NCBI GenBank assembly: GCA_003150405.1
Contig: QAMM01000017.1
Coordinates: 1-40,287, forward strand
DNA from: Clostridiales bacterium
Lineage (GTDB): Bacteria; Bacillota; Clostridia; Oscillospirales; Ruminococcaceae
Length of the DNA: 40,287 nucleotides
Direction: 5' to 3'
The position numbers and the translations under genes were made by a program. Of this stretch, positions 24,009 through 31,913 are shown piece after piece (the first letter of the stretch is position 1; each line of letters begins with the position of its first letter). A model generated the notes under the pieces. That model ran no database searches, was not told the DNA's origin, and was given only the letters and a program-made list of their open reading frames with translations.

Positions 24009-24905
24009 ATGGCAAGACAGAAAAATTTATATTCCTATTCCAAAAAACGCAGAAGAAAGCGTTACCGGCTGCGCCCGGTTCCCATTCTTATTTTGATGCT
24101 GCTTATTGCAGTAGTAACCGTAACAGTTGCGGTTGTTCTGCCCAACATTACCGCGCCGGCTGAGAGCACAGAAGGCTCCGCGCTGACTCCCAGCACCATT
24201 ATGCAGGACTGGTCGGAAAAACAGGCACAGATTTCGCAGTCGCAGTCTCAGGCTGTTTCCGGCACGCCGGATTCCTCTATCCCCATTACGCCTGCCACGC
24301 ATGATGCACCGGTACCGCTGGCTCCCGCGGTGGATATGTCCTATTTTGATGATGCGCTCTTCATTGGGGATTCCCGCACCGAAGGGTTTATGATGTACAG
24401 CGGCGTTGACAACGCGACCTATTATGCCTATAAGGGCCTGTCGGTCCGGACGGCATTTACCAAAAATGTCATCCGGGCTAAGGACGGCAGCATGACCACC
24501 GTAGAAAATGCGCTTAAGCAGCAGTCCTTCGGTAAGGTCTACATCATGCTCGGCATCAATGAGCTTGGCTGGCCGAATACCGACGTTTTCATTGAAGAAT
24601 ACAGCAAGCTCATTGACACGGTAAAGGCGACAAGCCCAAATGCAATTATCTACATCCAGCTTATTATGCCGGTGTCGGAGAAAAAAGCGGGCGATGCGGT
24701 TTATAACAACGACAATATCAATCGCTTTAATACGCTCATCAAATCAATGGTAAAATCCAAAGAGGTTTATTATGTGGATCCGGGCGAAGCCGTTTCGGCG
24801 GATGGTTGGCTTGTCAGCGAGGCGACTACCGACGGAATCCACTTAAATAAAGATTACTGCATTAAGTGGCGCGATTATCTCATGAGCCACACCGTGCAGA
24901 AATAG
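24009..24905 (+). CDS. Membrane-anchored SGNH/GDSL-type hydrolase
   Basis: 298 residues: a basic cytosolic head (1-22), one membrane helix (23-44), a Ser/Pro/Thr-rich linker (45-107) and an SGNH-fold domain outside the cell (108-298). Active-site blocks are visible: GDS with nucleophile Ser122 (FIGDSRTEG), block III GINE (182-185) and the Asp275/His278 pair (DGIH). The architecture fits an extracellular esterase acting on cell-wall or surface polymers, for example removing O-acetyl groups. It shares a transcript with the DUF4358-like lipoprotein just downstream (21 bases between stop and start). Substrate unknown. Confidence 0.82.
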   Translation: MARQKNLYSYSKKRRRKRYRLRPVPILILMLLIAVVTVTVAVVLPNITAPAESTEGSALTPSTIMQDWSEKQAQISQSQSQAVSGTPDSSIPITPATHDAPVPLAPAVDMSYFDDALFIGDSRTEGFMMYSGVDNATYYAYKGLSVRTAFTKNVIRAKDGSMTTVENALKQQSFGKVYIMLGINELGWPNTDVFIEEYSKLIDTVKATSPNAIIYIQLIMPVSEKKAGDAVYNNDNINRFNTLIKSMVKSKEVYYVDPGEAVSADGWLVSEATTDGIHLNKDYCIKWRDYLMSHTVQK

Positions 24906-24926
24906 TTTGTCAAAAGGAGAATGACG

Positions 24927-25394
24927 ATGAAAAAATTTGCAGCCGCGGCAGTTATGCTGCTCATGGTGTGTTTCTTTGCCGGATGCCAGGGCGGGGAACA
25001 GGCCAAGGACGTTGATGTGACCAAGCTGGCAGAGGACCTGAAAACCCAGATCACCTATAAGGATGATTTAAGCAAAATTTCGGATGATATGTTTGCCACC
25101 GTCTATAAAATGGACATGGAGTCGATTAAAACGGCGGTTGCCTATACCAGCTCCGGCGCTACCGCTGAGGAGATTGTTGTTGTAGAAGCAAACAGCGCGG
25201 ACGGCGTGGCCGCAATCAAAGAAGCGCTGGAAGACCGTGTTGCCTACCAAAAAGCCGGCTATGAGGATTACGGCCCGGATGAAGTGCCAAAGCTTGACAG
25301 CGCAGTAATTAAGACGAGCGGCAGCTATGTAGCTATGTGCGTCTCGGATGACAATGCCAAAGCGGAAGAAATTATCAATTCCTATTTTGGGTAA
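24927..25394 (+). CDS. DUF4358-like lipoprotein
   Basis: 155 residues with a signal peptide and lipobox: basic MKK, a hydrophobic stretch and FFAGC, with Cys20 the lipidated residue. The mature part has the ACT-like alternation of helix and strand, a DSAVIKTSGSYVAMCVSDD stretch and a helical end AEEIINSYFG, as in the DUF4358 family that sits beside SGNH-type genes in Clostridia. No function is known. ATG at 24927 is preferred because AAGGAG lies 7 bases before it; an ATG at 24921 is too close. It is expected on the outer face of the membrane next to the SGNH enzyme. Confidence 0.8.
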   Translation: MKKFAAAAVMLLMVCFFAGCQGGEQAKDVDVTKLAEDLKTQITYKDDLSKISDDMFATVYKMDMESIKTAVAYTSSGATAEEIVVVEANSADGVAAIKEALEDRVAYQKAGYEDYGPDEVPKLDSAVIKTSGSYVAMCVSDDNAKAEEIINSYFG

Positions 25395-25396
25395 AA

Positions 25397-25427
25397 ACCA
25401 AGCCCGTCCTGTCAGGACGGGCTTGGT
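25397..25427 (-). terminator. Long palindrome, terminator of the zinc-ribbon gene
   Basis: An almost perfect 15-bp stem around 25412, with U5 (25397-25393) after it on the minus strand. It begins two bases after the stop of the lipoprotein gene on the other strand. Confidence 0.7.
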
Positions 25428-25449
25428 TCAAATATCCCATAAAAGCAAC

Positions 25450-25484
25450 GCCTCCCGACTTCTACAATACGGGAGGCATTTTCT
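25450..25484 (+). terminator. Terminator of the SGNH-lipoprotein transcript
   Basis: An 8-bp stem (25450-25457 with 25470-25477) and a T-rich tail (25479-25484) on the plus strand. It abuts the stop of the zinc-ribbon gene, so the two terminators are crossed. Confidence 0.7.
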
Positions 25485-25876
25485 TATGTCTTTTTAATAA
25501 ATTGAGTGCGGCATTTGGGACAGGTAATTTTAATCCGCCCGCGGCCCTTGGGTACACGAAGTCTCTGTTTGCAGTTTGGGCATTTGTAGTAGCGGTGAGT
25601 CTTACGGTCCTGGAAACGCCGCTTTAAATTGAGAAACCAGTTTTTTACAGGGTACCAGTACCGCAGGAACACCTGGTTTTCCCGGTAGCGTTTCACGGTA
25701 TTCCGTGAAAAGGTGCGGAACAGTATAACCGCAAACAGCAACAAGCCAATCCAGGAGAAAAACCAGCAGTAGGGAATAAAACTCAGGAAAAACAAAAGAA
25801 AGTAAAGGACAAATAAAGCAATCGAAAGCTGGTCGGTGCCATAGCGGCCCGCCAGCATCCTTTGCAGCCAGTTCAT
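25484..25876 (-). CDS. Membrane protein with C-terminal zinc ribbon, unknown function
   Basis: 130 residues with two membrane helices (about 18-38 and 41-58), a basic connector and a C-terminal zinc ribbon with two CxxC pairs (CPNCKQRLRVPKG...CPKC). The ribbon faces the cytosol if the N-terminus is inside. The ATG at 25876 has GGAGG 8 bases upstream, so the in-frame ATG at 25891 is discarded. I do not recognise a named family; a zinc-ribbon tail after two helices is common in small clostridial proteins of unknown role. Confidence 0.7.
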   Translation of the reverse strand: MNWLQRMLAGRYGTDQLSIALFVLYFLLFFLSFIPYCWFFSWIGLLLFAVILFRTFSRNTVKRYRENQVFLRYWYPVKNWFLNLKRRFQDRKTHRYYKCPNCKQRLRVPKGRGRIKITCPKCRTQFIKKT

Positions 25877-25978
25877 GCAAGGAGCCTCCATTCAAATTAC
25901 AATCGACCAATTTAGTATAACGCAGTTTATAGATGCGGTTGTAATCCGTTCGTTGCCTTTGTATGGATAATTTGTAAA

Positions 25979-26674
25979 TTACACGACAGCACGGCTCAAA
26001 TCTTCACTGCGCCGTTTTGTAACAGCCTTATGGATGAAGTAAATATAAGGCAGCCCAAGGTTGGTTTCCAGCAGGGAATTAACAATAAGCGGGGCAATTC
26101 CCTGCGCTCTTATGCCGGATATGAGCAAAACGAATTCCCACGCAAACTGAACAAGCACGCCAATGGCAAGAATCCAGCCGAGCGGGGCGCGCTGTTCTTT
26201 TGGCACGCGCATGTTGTAAACACAGAGAATGGCGTAACCCACAAAGAGGATGGCCGCCATAATGCCGTGATAGCTTTCTGTCCCGCGGGAGATTGAAATT
26301 TCCCCAAACCCGCCTCCAAAATTTTGACTAAGCAAGGCGGAGGCGAACCATCCGCTGACAATGATGACCGACCATTCAAAAATATGCTTGTCCCGATCCA
26401 GCCAAAGCCAAATCCAGACAAAATTGGTAAAACCGTAACTTATGCTCAGCCAGAGCAGAAACCAGAACGGATTTGCGCCTGTTACCACACGGGTGTGTAG
26501 CAGCATGTAAAATCCGCCGTAATCAACTGCAAAGTAAAGGATACCGCCAAACAGACCAAACAAAAGCGCAGCATACTTTTTACGTATCAGCAGCAGGATG
26601 AACAGAAAACACAGAAAAGCAATATCCAGCCAAATATACAGGCCGTTGAGCATGCGGGATGGAATAACTTCCAT
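25979..26674 (-). CDS. Multi-pass membrane protein, unknown function
   Basis: 231 residues with about seven hydrophobic segments, starting with LYIWLDIAFLCFLFILLLI and ending IVNSLLETNLGLPYIYFIHKAV. Polar residues (Asp, Asn, Glu) recur in the helices, for example NPFWFLLWLSISYGFTNFVW. It is a conserved clostridial membrane protein type, but I know no function and cannot name the family. There is no gene coupling: the next minus-strand gene starts about 100 bases away. The start ATG is at 26674 with AGGAG upstream. Confidence 0.7.
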   Translation of the reverse strand: MEVIPSRMLNGLYIWLDIAFLCFLFILLLIRKKYAALLFGLFGGILYFAVDYGGFYMLLHTRVVTGANPFWFLLWLSISYGFTNFVWIWLWLDRDKHIFEWSVIIVSGWFASALLSQNFGGGFGEISISRGTESYHGIMAAILFVGYAILCVYNMRVPKEQRAPLGWILAIGVLVQFAWEFVLLISGIRAQGIAPLIVNSLLETNLGLPYIYFIHKAVTKRRSEDLSRAVV

Positions 26675-26755
26675 AAAAATCCTCTCCTATTCCGTTTTAA
26701 TTATAAGTCTGTGCCCATTATAACAGCATTGGCCGAAAACCGCCAGAATCGGAAA

Positions 26756-26781
26756 AGAAAAAAGGCCCGGTTGCCCGGACC
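26756..26781 (-). terminator. Terminator of the small MQEYPGL-type gene
   Basis: GGTCCGG (26781-26775) pairs with CCGGGCC (26770-26764), followed by six U on the minus strand. Confidence 0.75.
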
Positions 26782-26787
26782 CTTGGT

Positions 26788-26961
26788 TTATCCTTCCTGT
26801 TCCAAAAACTGCTGCGCCATATTTTTGAGGCTCGTTTCGCTGTCAATGGTATCTGCCTGTTGGCAGATTTGATCCCGGATGCGATCCGGCAGGGAGTCAT
26901 AAAACTCTTTGGCGCTTGTTTCGTGTTCAATCAGGTTATAAAGTCCAGGGTATTCCTGCAT
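26788..26961 (-). CDS. Small conserved protein (57 aa), unknown function
   Basis: 57 residues starting MQEYPGLYNLIEHETSAKEFYDSLPDRIRDQI, all-helical and acidic. ATG at 26961 has the ribosome site GGAGGTGA at 7 bases; an upstream in-frame ATG at 27042 has none. Similar short proteins recur in related Clostridia from memory, but none has a known role. It is closed by its own terminator. It does not overlap the neighbouring GNAT gene. Confidence 0.65.
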   Translation of the reverse strand: MQEYPGLYNLIEHETSAKEFYDSLPDRIRDQICQQADTIDSETSLKNMAQQFLEQEG

Positions 26962-27053
26962 TTGACTCTCACCTCCGGGTATAGCATCTGAAAAATTTGG
27001 AAGATTATGCAGGAACCATGCGCATTTTCCAAAAAAGACCAAGTATCCAAGAC

Positions 27054-27326
27054 TTATTTTAGCAGGTCTGCCTGCTCCGGATGCTTTTCAAACCATTTGG
27101 CAGCATAGGAACAGCTGCACACTGCTTTTTGTCCGGAGGAGCGCAGGACTTGTACCGCAAGCTCCATCAATTTTCCCGCAACCCCTTGTCCGCGCAGCGA
27201 GTCGTCCACGAAGGTGTGGTTGATATCGACAACGCCAGCTTCCACTTCGGGAAAGGTGATTTCGGCAATGGTTTTTCCTTGTTCGTTGGTGCTGAAAATG
27301 CGGTTGGACTCGGTTTTAAATTCCAT
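27054..27326 (-). CDS. GNAT family N-acetyltransferase (YjdJ-type)
   Basis: 90 residues of the short GNAT subfamily (PF14542 type). The CoA-binding core is FVDDSLRGQGVAGKLMELAV, with the R-G-Q-G-V-A-G loop, and the C-terminal AVCSCSYAAKWFEKHPEQADLL matches the family. Such proteins acetylate unknown small or protein substrates. ATG at 27326 has GAAAGGAC at 7 bases. It has its own promoter, which abuts that of the divergent yqeY gene. Confidence 0.85.
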   Translation of the reverse strand: MEFKTESNRIFSTNEQGKTIAEITFPEVEAGVVDINHTFVDDSLRGQGVAGKLMELAVQVLRSSGQKAVCSCSYAAKWFEKHPEQADLLK

Positions 27327-27357
27327 AATAAACGTCCTTTCGTGGTTGATTAAGTTT

Positions 27358-27416
27358 AGTATAGCACAGTTTATCGCGTTGTATCAATTGAAATCAAAGA
27401 AAACATAGGGTATAAT
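27358..27416. promoter_or_regulatory. Back-to-back promoters of the GNAT and yqeY genes
   Basis: Minus strand: TTGATA (27387-27382), 18 bases, TATACT (27363-27358). Plus strand: TTGAAA (27388-27393), 17 bases, TATAAT (27411-27416). The two -35 boxes touch with no base between, so RNA polymerase probably cannot hold both at once. Confidence 0.75.
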
Positions 27417-27475
27417 AATATCAGCACAGCAGGGGGAGACCCTGGTTAAAACCAATTCAAATGAGGTGCATTTTT

Positions 27476-27925
27476 ATGGGCATGGTCGAAGATGTCAGAG
27501 GCCAGATGATGGCTGCAATGAAAGCGCGGGATACAAAGCGCAAGGATGTGCTTTCCAACCTTTTAGCGGCGCTGAAAAACGGTGTTATTCAGAAACGTGC
27601 GGATTTAACTCCAGAAGAAGAAACCGCCATTGTTGCGCGGGAACTTAAACAGACCAAGGAAACGCTGGAAAGTGCGCCGGCTGATCGGCAGGATATTGCC
27701 GAGGAATGCCGTTATAAAATCGGTGTTCTTTCGGAGTTTATGCCGGAGCAAATGGACGAAGCGCAGATCCGCGGCACCATTGAAGCGGTGTTGGCAAAGC
27801 TGGGGCTGGAACAGCCGACAGCGAAACAGAAAGGGATTATTATGCGTGAACTGATGCCGCAGGTGAAAGGTAAGGCGGACGGTAAGCAGGTTAACGAAAT
27901 TCTTGCCACCTATTTCATGGCTTAA
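27476..27925 (+). CDS. yqeY: GatB/YqeY domain-containing protein
   Basis: 149 residues, all-helical, matching the stand-alone YqeY protein related to the C-terminal tail domain of GatB, the tRNA-dependent amidotransferase. Visible blocks are KRKDVLSNLLAALKN, LSEFMPEQMDEAQI and QKGIIMRELMPQVKGKADGKQVNEI. It probably binds tRNA or tRNA-synthetase partners; the exact role is unproven. The ATG at 27476 is used because GAGGTG lies 8-10 bases before it. A strong promoter is present and a long inverted repeat lies 36 bases after the stop. Confidence 0.88.
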   Translation: MGMVEDVRGQMMAAMKARDTKRKDVLSNLLAALKNGVIQKRADLTPEEETAIVARELKQTKETLESAPADRQDIAEECRYKIGVLSEFMPEQMDEAQIRGTIEAVLAKLGLEQPTAKQKGIIMRELMPQVKGKADGKQVNEILATYFMA

Positions 27926-27961
27926 GTTTTCTTAGAACAGGTAATAATCAATCTTTCAAAT

Positions 27962-28006
27962 ACCAATCAAAGAGCAGGGGGCAAAGCTCCCTGCTCTTTG
28001 ATTGGT
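27962..28006. repeat. Perfect 18-bp inverted repeat after yqeY
   Basis: ACCAATCAAAGAGCAGGG (27962-27979) and its exact complement (27989-28006) with a 9-base loop. The stem is very stable, but neither side carries a U run, so it is an atypical terminator at best; it could also protect the yqeY mRNA end or be a repeat of the genome. Confidence 0.8.
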
Positions 28007-28059
28007 AAAACAACAGTTTCTGTCAGAATGTTTATACGGACTAAAGCAACTAAATCAAT

Positions 28060-28878
28060 TCATTGCTGTAAGGCTGACTGCTTTACAGTGCTTGCGGCGG
28101 TGACTGTTTCAAAAAAGGTGCTGGAAATTTCATTGAATTCCCGCCATTTCTGCAAGCTGCATACGTGGCCGCACTGCCGGATAAACCGCAGTTTGATCCG
28201 ATTTTGAAAATTCCGCAGGGAGCCGATGGCGTCCCGCAGAAAAACATGGTCCTCACTGCCCATAATCACTAGACTTTCAATTCCTTTAAAACAGGACATA
28301 TTATCATGCAGTCGGTAAATTTCACCTGTCAAAACGCTGTACCACTTAATAAATTCCGCGCGCCCTAAATTTCTGCACTCCTGTACCAGAAATTTGCGCG
28401 AAATTTTGTGGGTGCGGTTGGGCATTAAAATCATGGCAAGCATCCGCACCATCGCCATATAGGGCAGCAGGTGCTTGAGCAGGTTCCCGACGCGGAACGT
28501 CAGTTCCGAGAATCGGTTCATCCCAAAAACCGCGCCGCACAGGATAACCGAATTGACAACTTCCGGATGTGCTTCCGCAATAGCGGACATTATTAGAGTG
28601 GCCATTGAGACGCAGATGAAATTCGCCTTTGCAATGCCTTCGCTTTGTAGAAGTGCCACTACGGCTTCGGCAATGTCCTGCAAACCGACATGTTCCGTCT
28701 CCGACAGGCGGTTGGGAGCTTCCCCGTGGCCTGGCAGTTCCACAATCATCAGGTTATAGCGGCTTTTAAACGCTTCTACTTGTTTGCTCCACATTTTTTT
28801 GCTGCCACCAAATCCGTGAATTAAAACAATCCACGGGGCATTTTCACTGCAGTGTATCTGGGTGTTTGAAATTTCCAT
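28060..28878 (-). CDS. Alpha/beta hydrolase with a degenerate nucleophile elbow
   Basis: 272 residues of the alpha/beta-hydrolase fold. The oxyanion HGFGGS (21-26), the strand IVELPGHGEA and the later Asp (MGSEDHVF) and His (QCGHVC) are in the right places. The usual G-x-S-x-G elbow reads C-V-S-M-A (Cys89-Ala93), so Ser91 is kept but both flanking glycines are lost. The enzyme may still be active, since some members tolerate small residues there, or have changed function. ATG 28878 has GAGG 6 bases upstream; the longer in-frame start at 29085 adds 69 non-homologous residues and no ribosome site. Substrate unknown. Confidence 0.78.
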   Translation of the reverse strand: MEISNTQIHCSENAPWIVLIHGFGGSKKMWSKQVEAFKSRYNLMIVELPGHGEAPNRLSETEHVGLQDIAEAVVALLQSEGIAKANFICVSMATLIMSAIAEAHPEVVNSVILCGAVFGMNRFSELTFRVGNLLKHLLPYMAMVRMLAMILMPNRTHKISRKFLVQECRNLGRAEFIKWYSVLTGEIYRLHDNMSCFKGIESLVIMGSEDHVFLRDAIGSLRNFQNRIKLRFIRQCGHVCSLQKWREFNEISSTFFETVTAASTVKQSALQQ

Positions 28879-29005
28879 TCTAAGCCTCAAATCCGGTCGC
28901 TGTTCCAATACGAATGGATTTATTATAGCACAATGGTAGTATAAGATATGGCTAAACCATGAATACACTGTGTTTCTTATAAAGACAGTTGTATGCCGGA
29001 AAGAT

Positions 29006-29043
29006 AAAAAGGCCGCGGATTGTCCTAAAATCCACGGCCTTTT
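29006..29043 (-). terminator. Terminator of the siroheme-reductase-like gene
   Basis: A stem GGCCGUGGAU / AUCCGCGGCC (one wobble in the minus-strand RNA) followed by U5 near 29010-29006. Confidence 0.8.
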
Positions 29044-29056
29044 CTTGTGGGGAAAT

Positions 29057-30001
29057 CTATGGGCGTTTCTGAATCTCCGCCGCAAGAATTTCTTCCTTTT
29101 GCGTCAGCAAAATATCGCTGAACAATTCCTTTTCCATTTCGTCCGCACCAATACGATCAATAGCAGCACCAAGGCGCTCTTTTTCGTAGGCATATTTTTT
29201 AAACCAAAGCATGGTCTTTTCCAACAGGGGAAACAGTTCTTTATAGGTAACGCGGTGTGAAAGCGGCGTACCCATCCGGGTATGTTTGCCCCAAGTGCCT
29301 CCGACAAAAATCTGGTATTCCTCATCATTGTGTTTTTCCACTGCGCCAAACGGGCATTTGCCGTTGCAGACACCGCAGGTATTGCAGATTTTCGGATCAA
29401 TGACAATTTTACGGTTTTCATCCAATACGGCCGCTTTCATAGGGCAATTTTTTTCCACGTTGCAGATTTTGCAGCTCCGACACTTGCTGTTGTCCAACCG
29501 CAGAACGCGGTGGGCTTCTATGCCAAAGTCGTTTAAACTTGGTTTCATGCAGCTGTTGGGGCAGCCGCCAACCGCGATTTTAAATTTATGCGGAAGTTTG
29601 ACGTTGCTCCACCCAAGATAGTAACGGTTGTGAATTTCTTTTGCGATGGCCTGTGTATCACAGTTACCATAGACACAGGTCGTCCCTTTGCAGGCAGTAA
29701 CCGGACGGATTTTTGCACCGGTTCCGCCAAAAGCAAGCCCGCTTTGTGCCATAAACGCACAGGCATCGTCGATATTTTCATAAGGGATGCCAACAATTTC
29801 GGCAGCCAGTCGACTGGTAAAGGCCACCTTGCCGTTGCCGTATTTTTGTGCGCACTTTGCAATCAGGTCCAGTTGTTCTGCGGTGAAAATACCGCCGACC
29901 GGCACGACCCGCCCCGAGAATAAATCGGTTCCGCGGTTGAGCAAAAAACCCATTCCTTTGACCCGCTGAATATCCGCGGGTTTTATGCTTGTTTTAACCA
30001 T
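29057..30001 (-). CDS. Sulfite/nitrite reductase-like siroheme and [4Fe-4S] protein
   Basis: 314 residues. The N-terminal half resembles the half-domain of nitrite/sulfite reductases; the siroheme-cluster motifs CKGTTC (Cys104-109) and GGCPNSC (Cys147-151) are present. A two-cluster ferredoxin domain follows (Cys174/177/180/186 and 206/209/212/216). This matches COG2221 DsrA-like proteins and AsrC-type anaerobic sulfite reductase subunits. Without AsrA/AsrB genes beside it, the electron donor and substrate are open. ATG 30001 has GAGGAG 6 bases before it. It is divergent from a MATE pump across shared palindromes. Confidence 0.85.
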   Translation of the reverse strand: MVKTSIKPADIQRVKGMGFLLNRGTDLFSGRVVPVGGIFTAEQLDLIAKCAQKYGNGKVAFTSRLAAEIVGIPYENIDDACAFMAQSGLAFGGTGAKIRPVTACKGTTCVYGNCDTQAIAKEIHNRYYLGWSNVKLPHKFKIAVGGCPNSCMKPSLNDFGIEAHRVLRLDNSKCRSCKICNVEKNCPMKAAVLDENRKIVIDPKICNTCGVCNGKCPFGAVEKHNDEEYQIFVGGTWGKHTRMGTPLSHRVTYKELFPLLEKTMLWFKKYAYEKERLGAAIDRIGADEMEKELFSDILLTQKEEILAAEIQKRP

Positions 30002-30096
30002 AGAAATCTCCTCGTCCGTCGCAGGTAAATGTCTGCATAACAATCATATTTTGCGGCCGCAGTTCTCCTTACCGCAGGCCTGTCTGGATCTTTATT

Positions 30097-30125
30097 AGAA
30101 TACCATAACCTGAATTTTTCGTCAA
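30097..30125 (-). promoter_or_regulatory. Promoter of the siroheme-reductase-like gene
   Basis: TTGACG (30125-30120), 17 bases, TATTCT (30102-30097). Confidence 0.65.
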
Positions 30126-30138
30126 ATACGAAAACACA

Positions 30139-30190
30139 GACAACCTATTTTTTACAACAGGTTGTCAAATATACGGTTTTGTTGTAAAAT
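30139..30190. promoter_or_regulatory. Two overlapping palindromes over the MATE promoter
   Basis: The plus-strand promoter is TTGTCA (30162-30167), 17 bases, TAAAAT (30185-30190). One inverted repeat, GACAACCT (30139-30146) with AGGTTGTC (30159-30166), abuts and enters the -35 box. A second, TTTTACAACA (30150-30159) with TGTTGTAAAA (30180-30189), flanks the -35 box and enters the -10 box. This looks like an operator for a dimeric repressor, possibly two sites, that could also affect the divergent gene. No regulator gene is adjacent. Confidence 0.65.
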
Positions 30191-30218
30191 AGCAGGGTAT
30201 AAGTAAAGGAGTGAATCC

Positions 30219-31613
30219 ATGAGTCAAATGGAAGAGCAGGCAGCGCCAATGCCTGTAACAGAAAACAAGATGGGCCATGCCCCTATGCTGCGGCTGATTA
30301 TTTCTATGTCGCTTCCAGCTATGTTCTCCATGTTAGTACAGGCGCTATACAACATTGTGGACAGCTACTTTGTTTCGCAGGTCAGCGAAAATGCGCTGAC
30401 CGCGGTTTCCCTTGCTTTCCCGGTTCAAATGCTGATGACTTCAGTTGCAGTCGGCACCTCAATCGGTATCAATTCTTTTATTTCCCGAAAGCTCGGAGAA
30501 CACCGCCAGGACTTGGCGGACAGTGCCGCTACACACGGGATTCTTCTTGCACTGTTCAGTTGGGCGATATTTGCTCTCGTCGGCATTTTCGGTTCCCGCT
30601 TTTTCTTTCAATGCTTTACAAACATTCCGGAAATTGTTGATATGGGCACCCAGTACATCAGTATTTGCTGCATTTGTTCTTTTGGTATCTTTGTAGAGGT
30701 TAACTTAGAAAAAACATTGCAGGCAACCGGTAATATGATTTATCCCATGCTGTTCCAGCTTTTGGGTGCAATCACCAACATTATTTTGGATCCGCTCTTT
30801 ATCTTCGGCTGGCTTGGTCTCCCGGCGATGGGGGTAGCAGGTGCGGCAGCGGCGACCGTTATCGGCCAGATTTTTGCCATGATTTTTGCGGTTTATGTCA
30901 TTTTTGCCAAAGATCATGCCATTAAAATCAGTTTCCGTGGATTTAAAATTGACTGGCAAATTGTTAAGAGCATTTATGCGGTTGGTTTTCCGTCAATCGT
31001 TATGCAGTCAATCGGTTCAGTGATGAATGTTTGCATGAACGCCATTCTAATCTCTTTCACCGAGACGGCGGTTGCAGTATTTGGCGTTTATTTTAAACTC
31101 CAGTCCTTTATTTTTATGCCGGTTTTTGGTCTGACACACGGTGTTATGCCGATTATGGGCTATAACTATGGTGCGCGCAACCGGGCTCGCTTGATGTCCG
31201 CCCTGAAAATCGGCGCAGTTATTGCTCTGTGCATCATGCTGGTTGGAACAGTGGTGTTCTGGGTGGTGCCGGATTGGCTGTTAAGTATCTTCAATGCATC
31301 TGAACATATGTTGGAAATTGGCATTCCGGCGTTGCGGCTCATCAGTATTTGCTTTGTTCCGGCAGCCCTTGGTATCATTTACTCTACTTTATTCCAGGCG
31401 GTGGGTAAGGGCGTTTACAGCTTAATTATTTCGGTGCTCCGCCAGCTTGTCATTTTAGTTCCGGTGGCATTTCTGCTTTCCAGCGCTGGGCTTTATTATG
31501 TTTGGTTTTCGTTCCCGATTGCGGAGGTATTCTCGTTAATTGCGAGTGTTCTGCTGTTTTGGAGGTTAAATCGCAAACAGATTAAGCCGCTGGATGTTCC
31601 GGAAGGTGTTTGA
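30219..31613 (+). CDS. MATE family efflux transporter
   Basis: 464 residues with 12 predicted membrane helices. The first bundle opens PMLRLIISMSLPAMFSMLVQALYNIVDSYFVSQVSENALTAVSLAFPVQMLM, the pattern of the clostridial NorM/MepA-like branch, and a His-Gly-Val motif (LTHGVMPIMGYNYGARN) marks the second. It exports drugs or metabolites with a cation gradient. ATG at 30219 has AAAGGAGTG. Its promoter is overlapped by two palindromes, so it is probably repressed and induced by a ligand. The first 20 residues are hydrophilic. It has its own terminator. Confidence 0.9.
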   Translation: MSQMEEQAAPMPVTENKMGHAPMLRLIISMSLPAMFSMLVQALYNIVDSYFVSQVSENALTAVSLAFPVQMLMTSVAVGTSIGINSFISRKLGEHRQDLADSAATHGILLALFSWAIFALVGIFGSRFFFQCFTNIPEIVDMGTQYISICCICSFGIFVEVNLEKTLQATGNMIYPMLFQLLGAITNIILDPLFIFGWLGLPAMGVAGAAAATVIGQIFAMIFAVYVIFAKDHAIKISFRGFKIDWQIVKSIYAVGFPSIVMQSIGSVMNVCMNAILISFTETAVAVFGVYFKLQSFIFMPVFGLTHGVMPIMGYNYGARNRARLMSALKIGAVIALCIMLVGTVVFWVVPDWLLSIFNASEHMLEIGIPALRLISICFVPAALGIIYSTLFQAVGKGVYSLIISVLRQLVILVPVAFLLSSAGLYYVWFSFPIAEVFSLIASVLLFWRLNRKQIKPLDVPEGV

Positions 31614-31621
31614 AATATGTA

Positions 31622-31657
31622 AAAACAGAGGCGTTTTGAAAAACGCCTCTGTTTTTT
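31622..31657 (+). terminator. Terminator of the MATE gene
   Basis: A stem AAAACAGAGGCGTTTT with its complement (three-base loop region 31638-31640) followed by T6. Confidence 0.9.
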
Positions 31658-31913
31658 CGTTGAGATGTTATTTTTTTATTAAGTATTTAATAAAATATGC
31701 GTAAAAACAAGCTGACATCCTAGGATATTCGGACCTCGCTGAAAAAAGGACAAGCGATATGCTGTATGGAAATCTAAAGTGATTACCGCTCAGCACTCTG
31801 TATAACCCAAAGCTGTTATTTGGCGAAAGACGAGCGACAAATTGCGAAACAGAGTTACCGATAGAACAAAAGCTCTGCTTAAAATTCAGCAGGGCTTTGT
31901 TCTGTTACAGAGT
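31658..31913. other. Gap without a gene; trxA terminator at its right end
   Basis: I see no reading frame with a ribosome site, no tRNA and no repeat. At 31863-31903 a long imperfect stem (AGAACAAAAGCTCTGCT with AGCAGGGCTTTGTTCT) precedes U-rich sequence on the minus strand and probably ends the trxA transcript. Confidence 0.5.

Noticed and set aside
31660..31860. Possible tRNA or small RNA
   Set aside because: No cloverleaf or CCA-like end can be drawn, and no promoter is clear.
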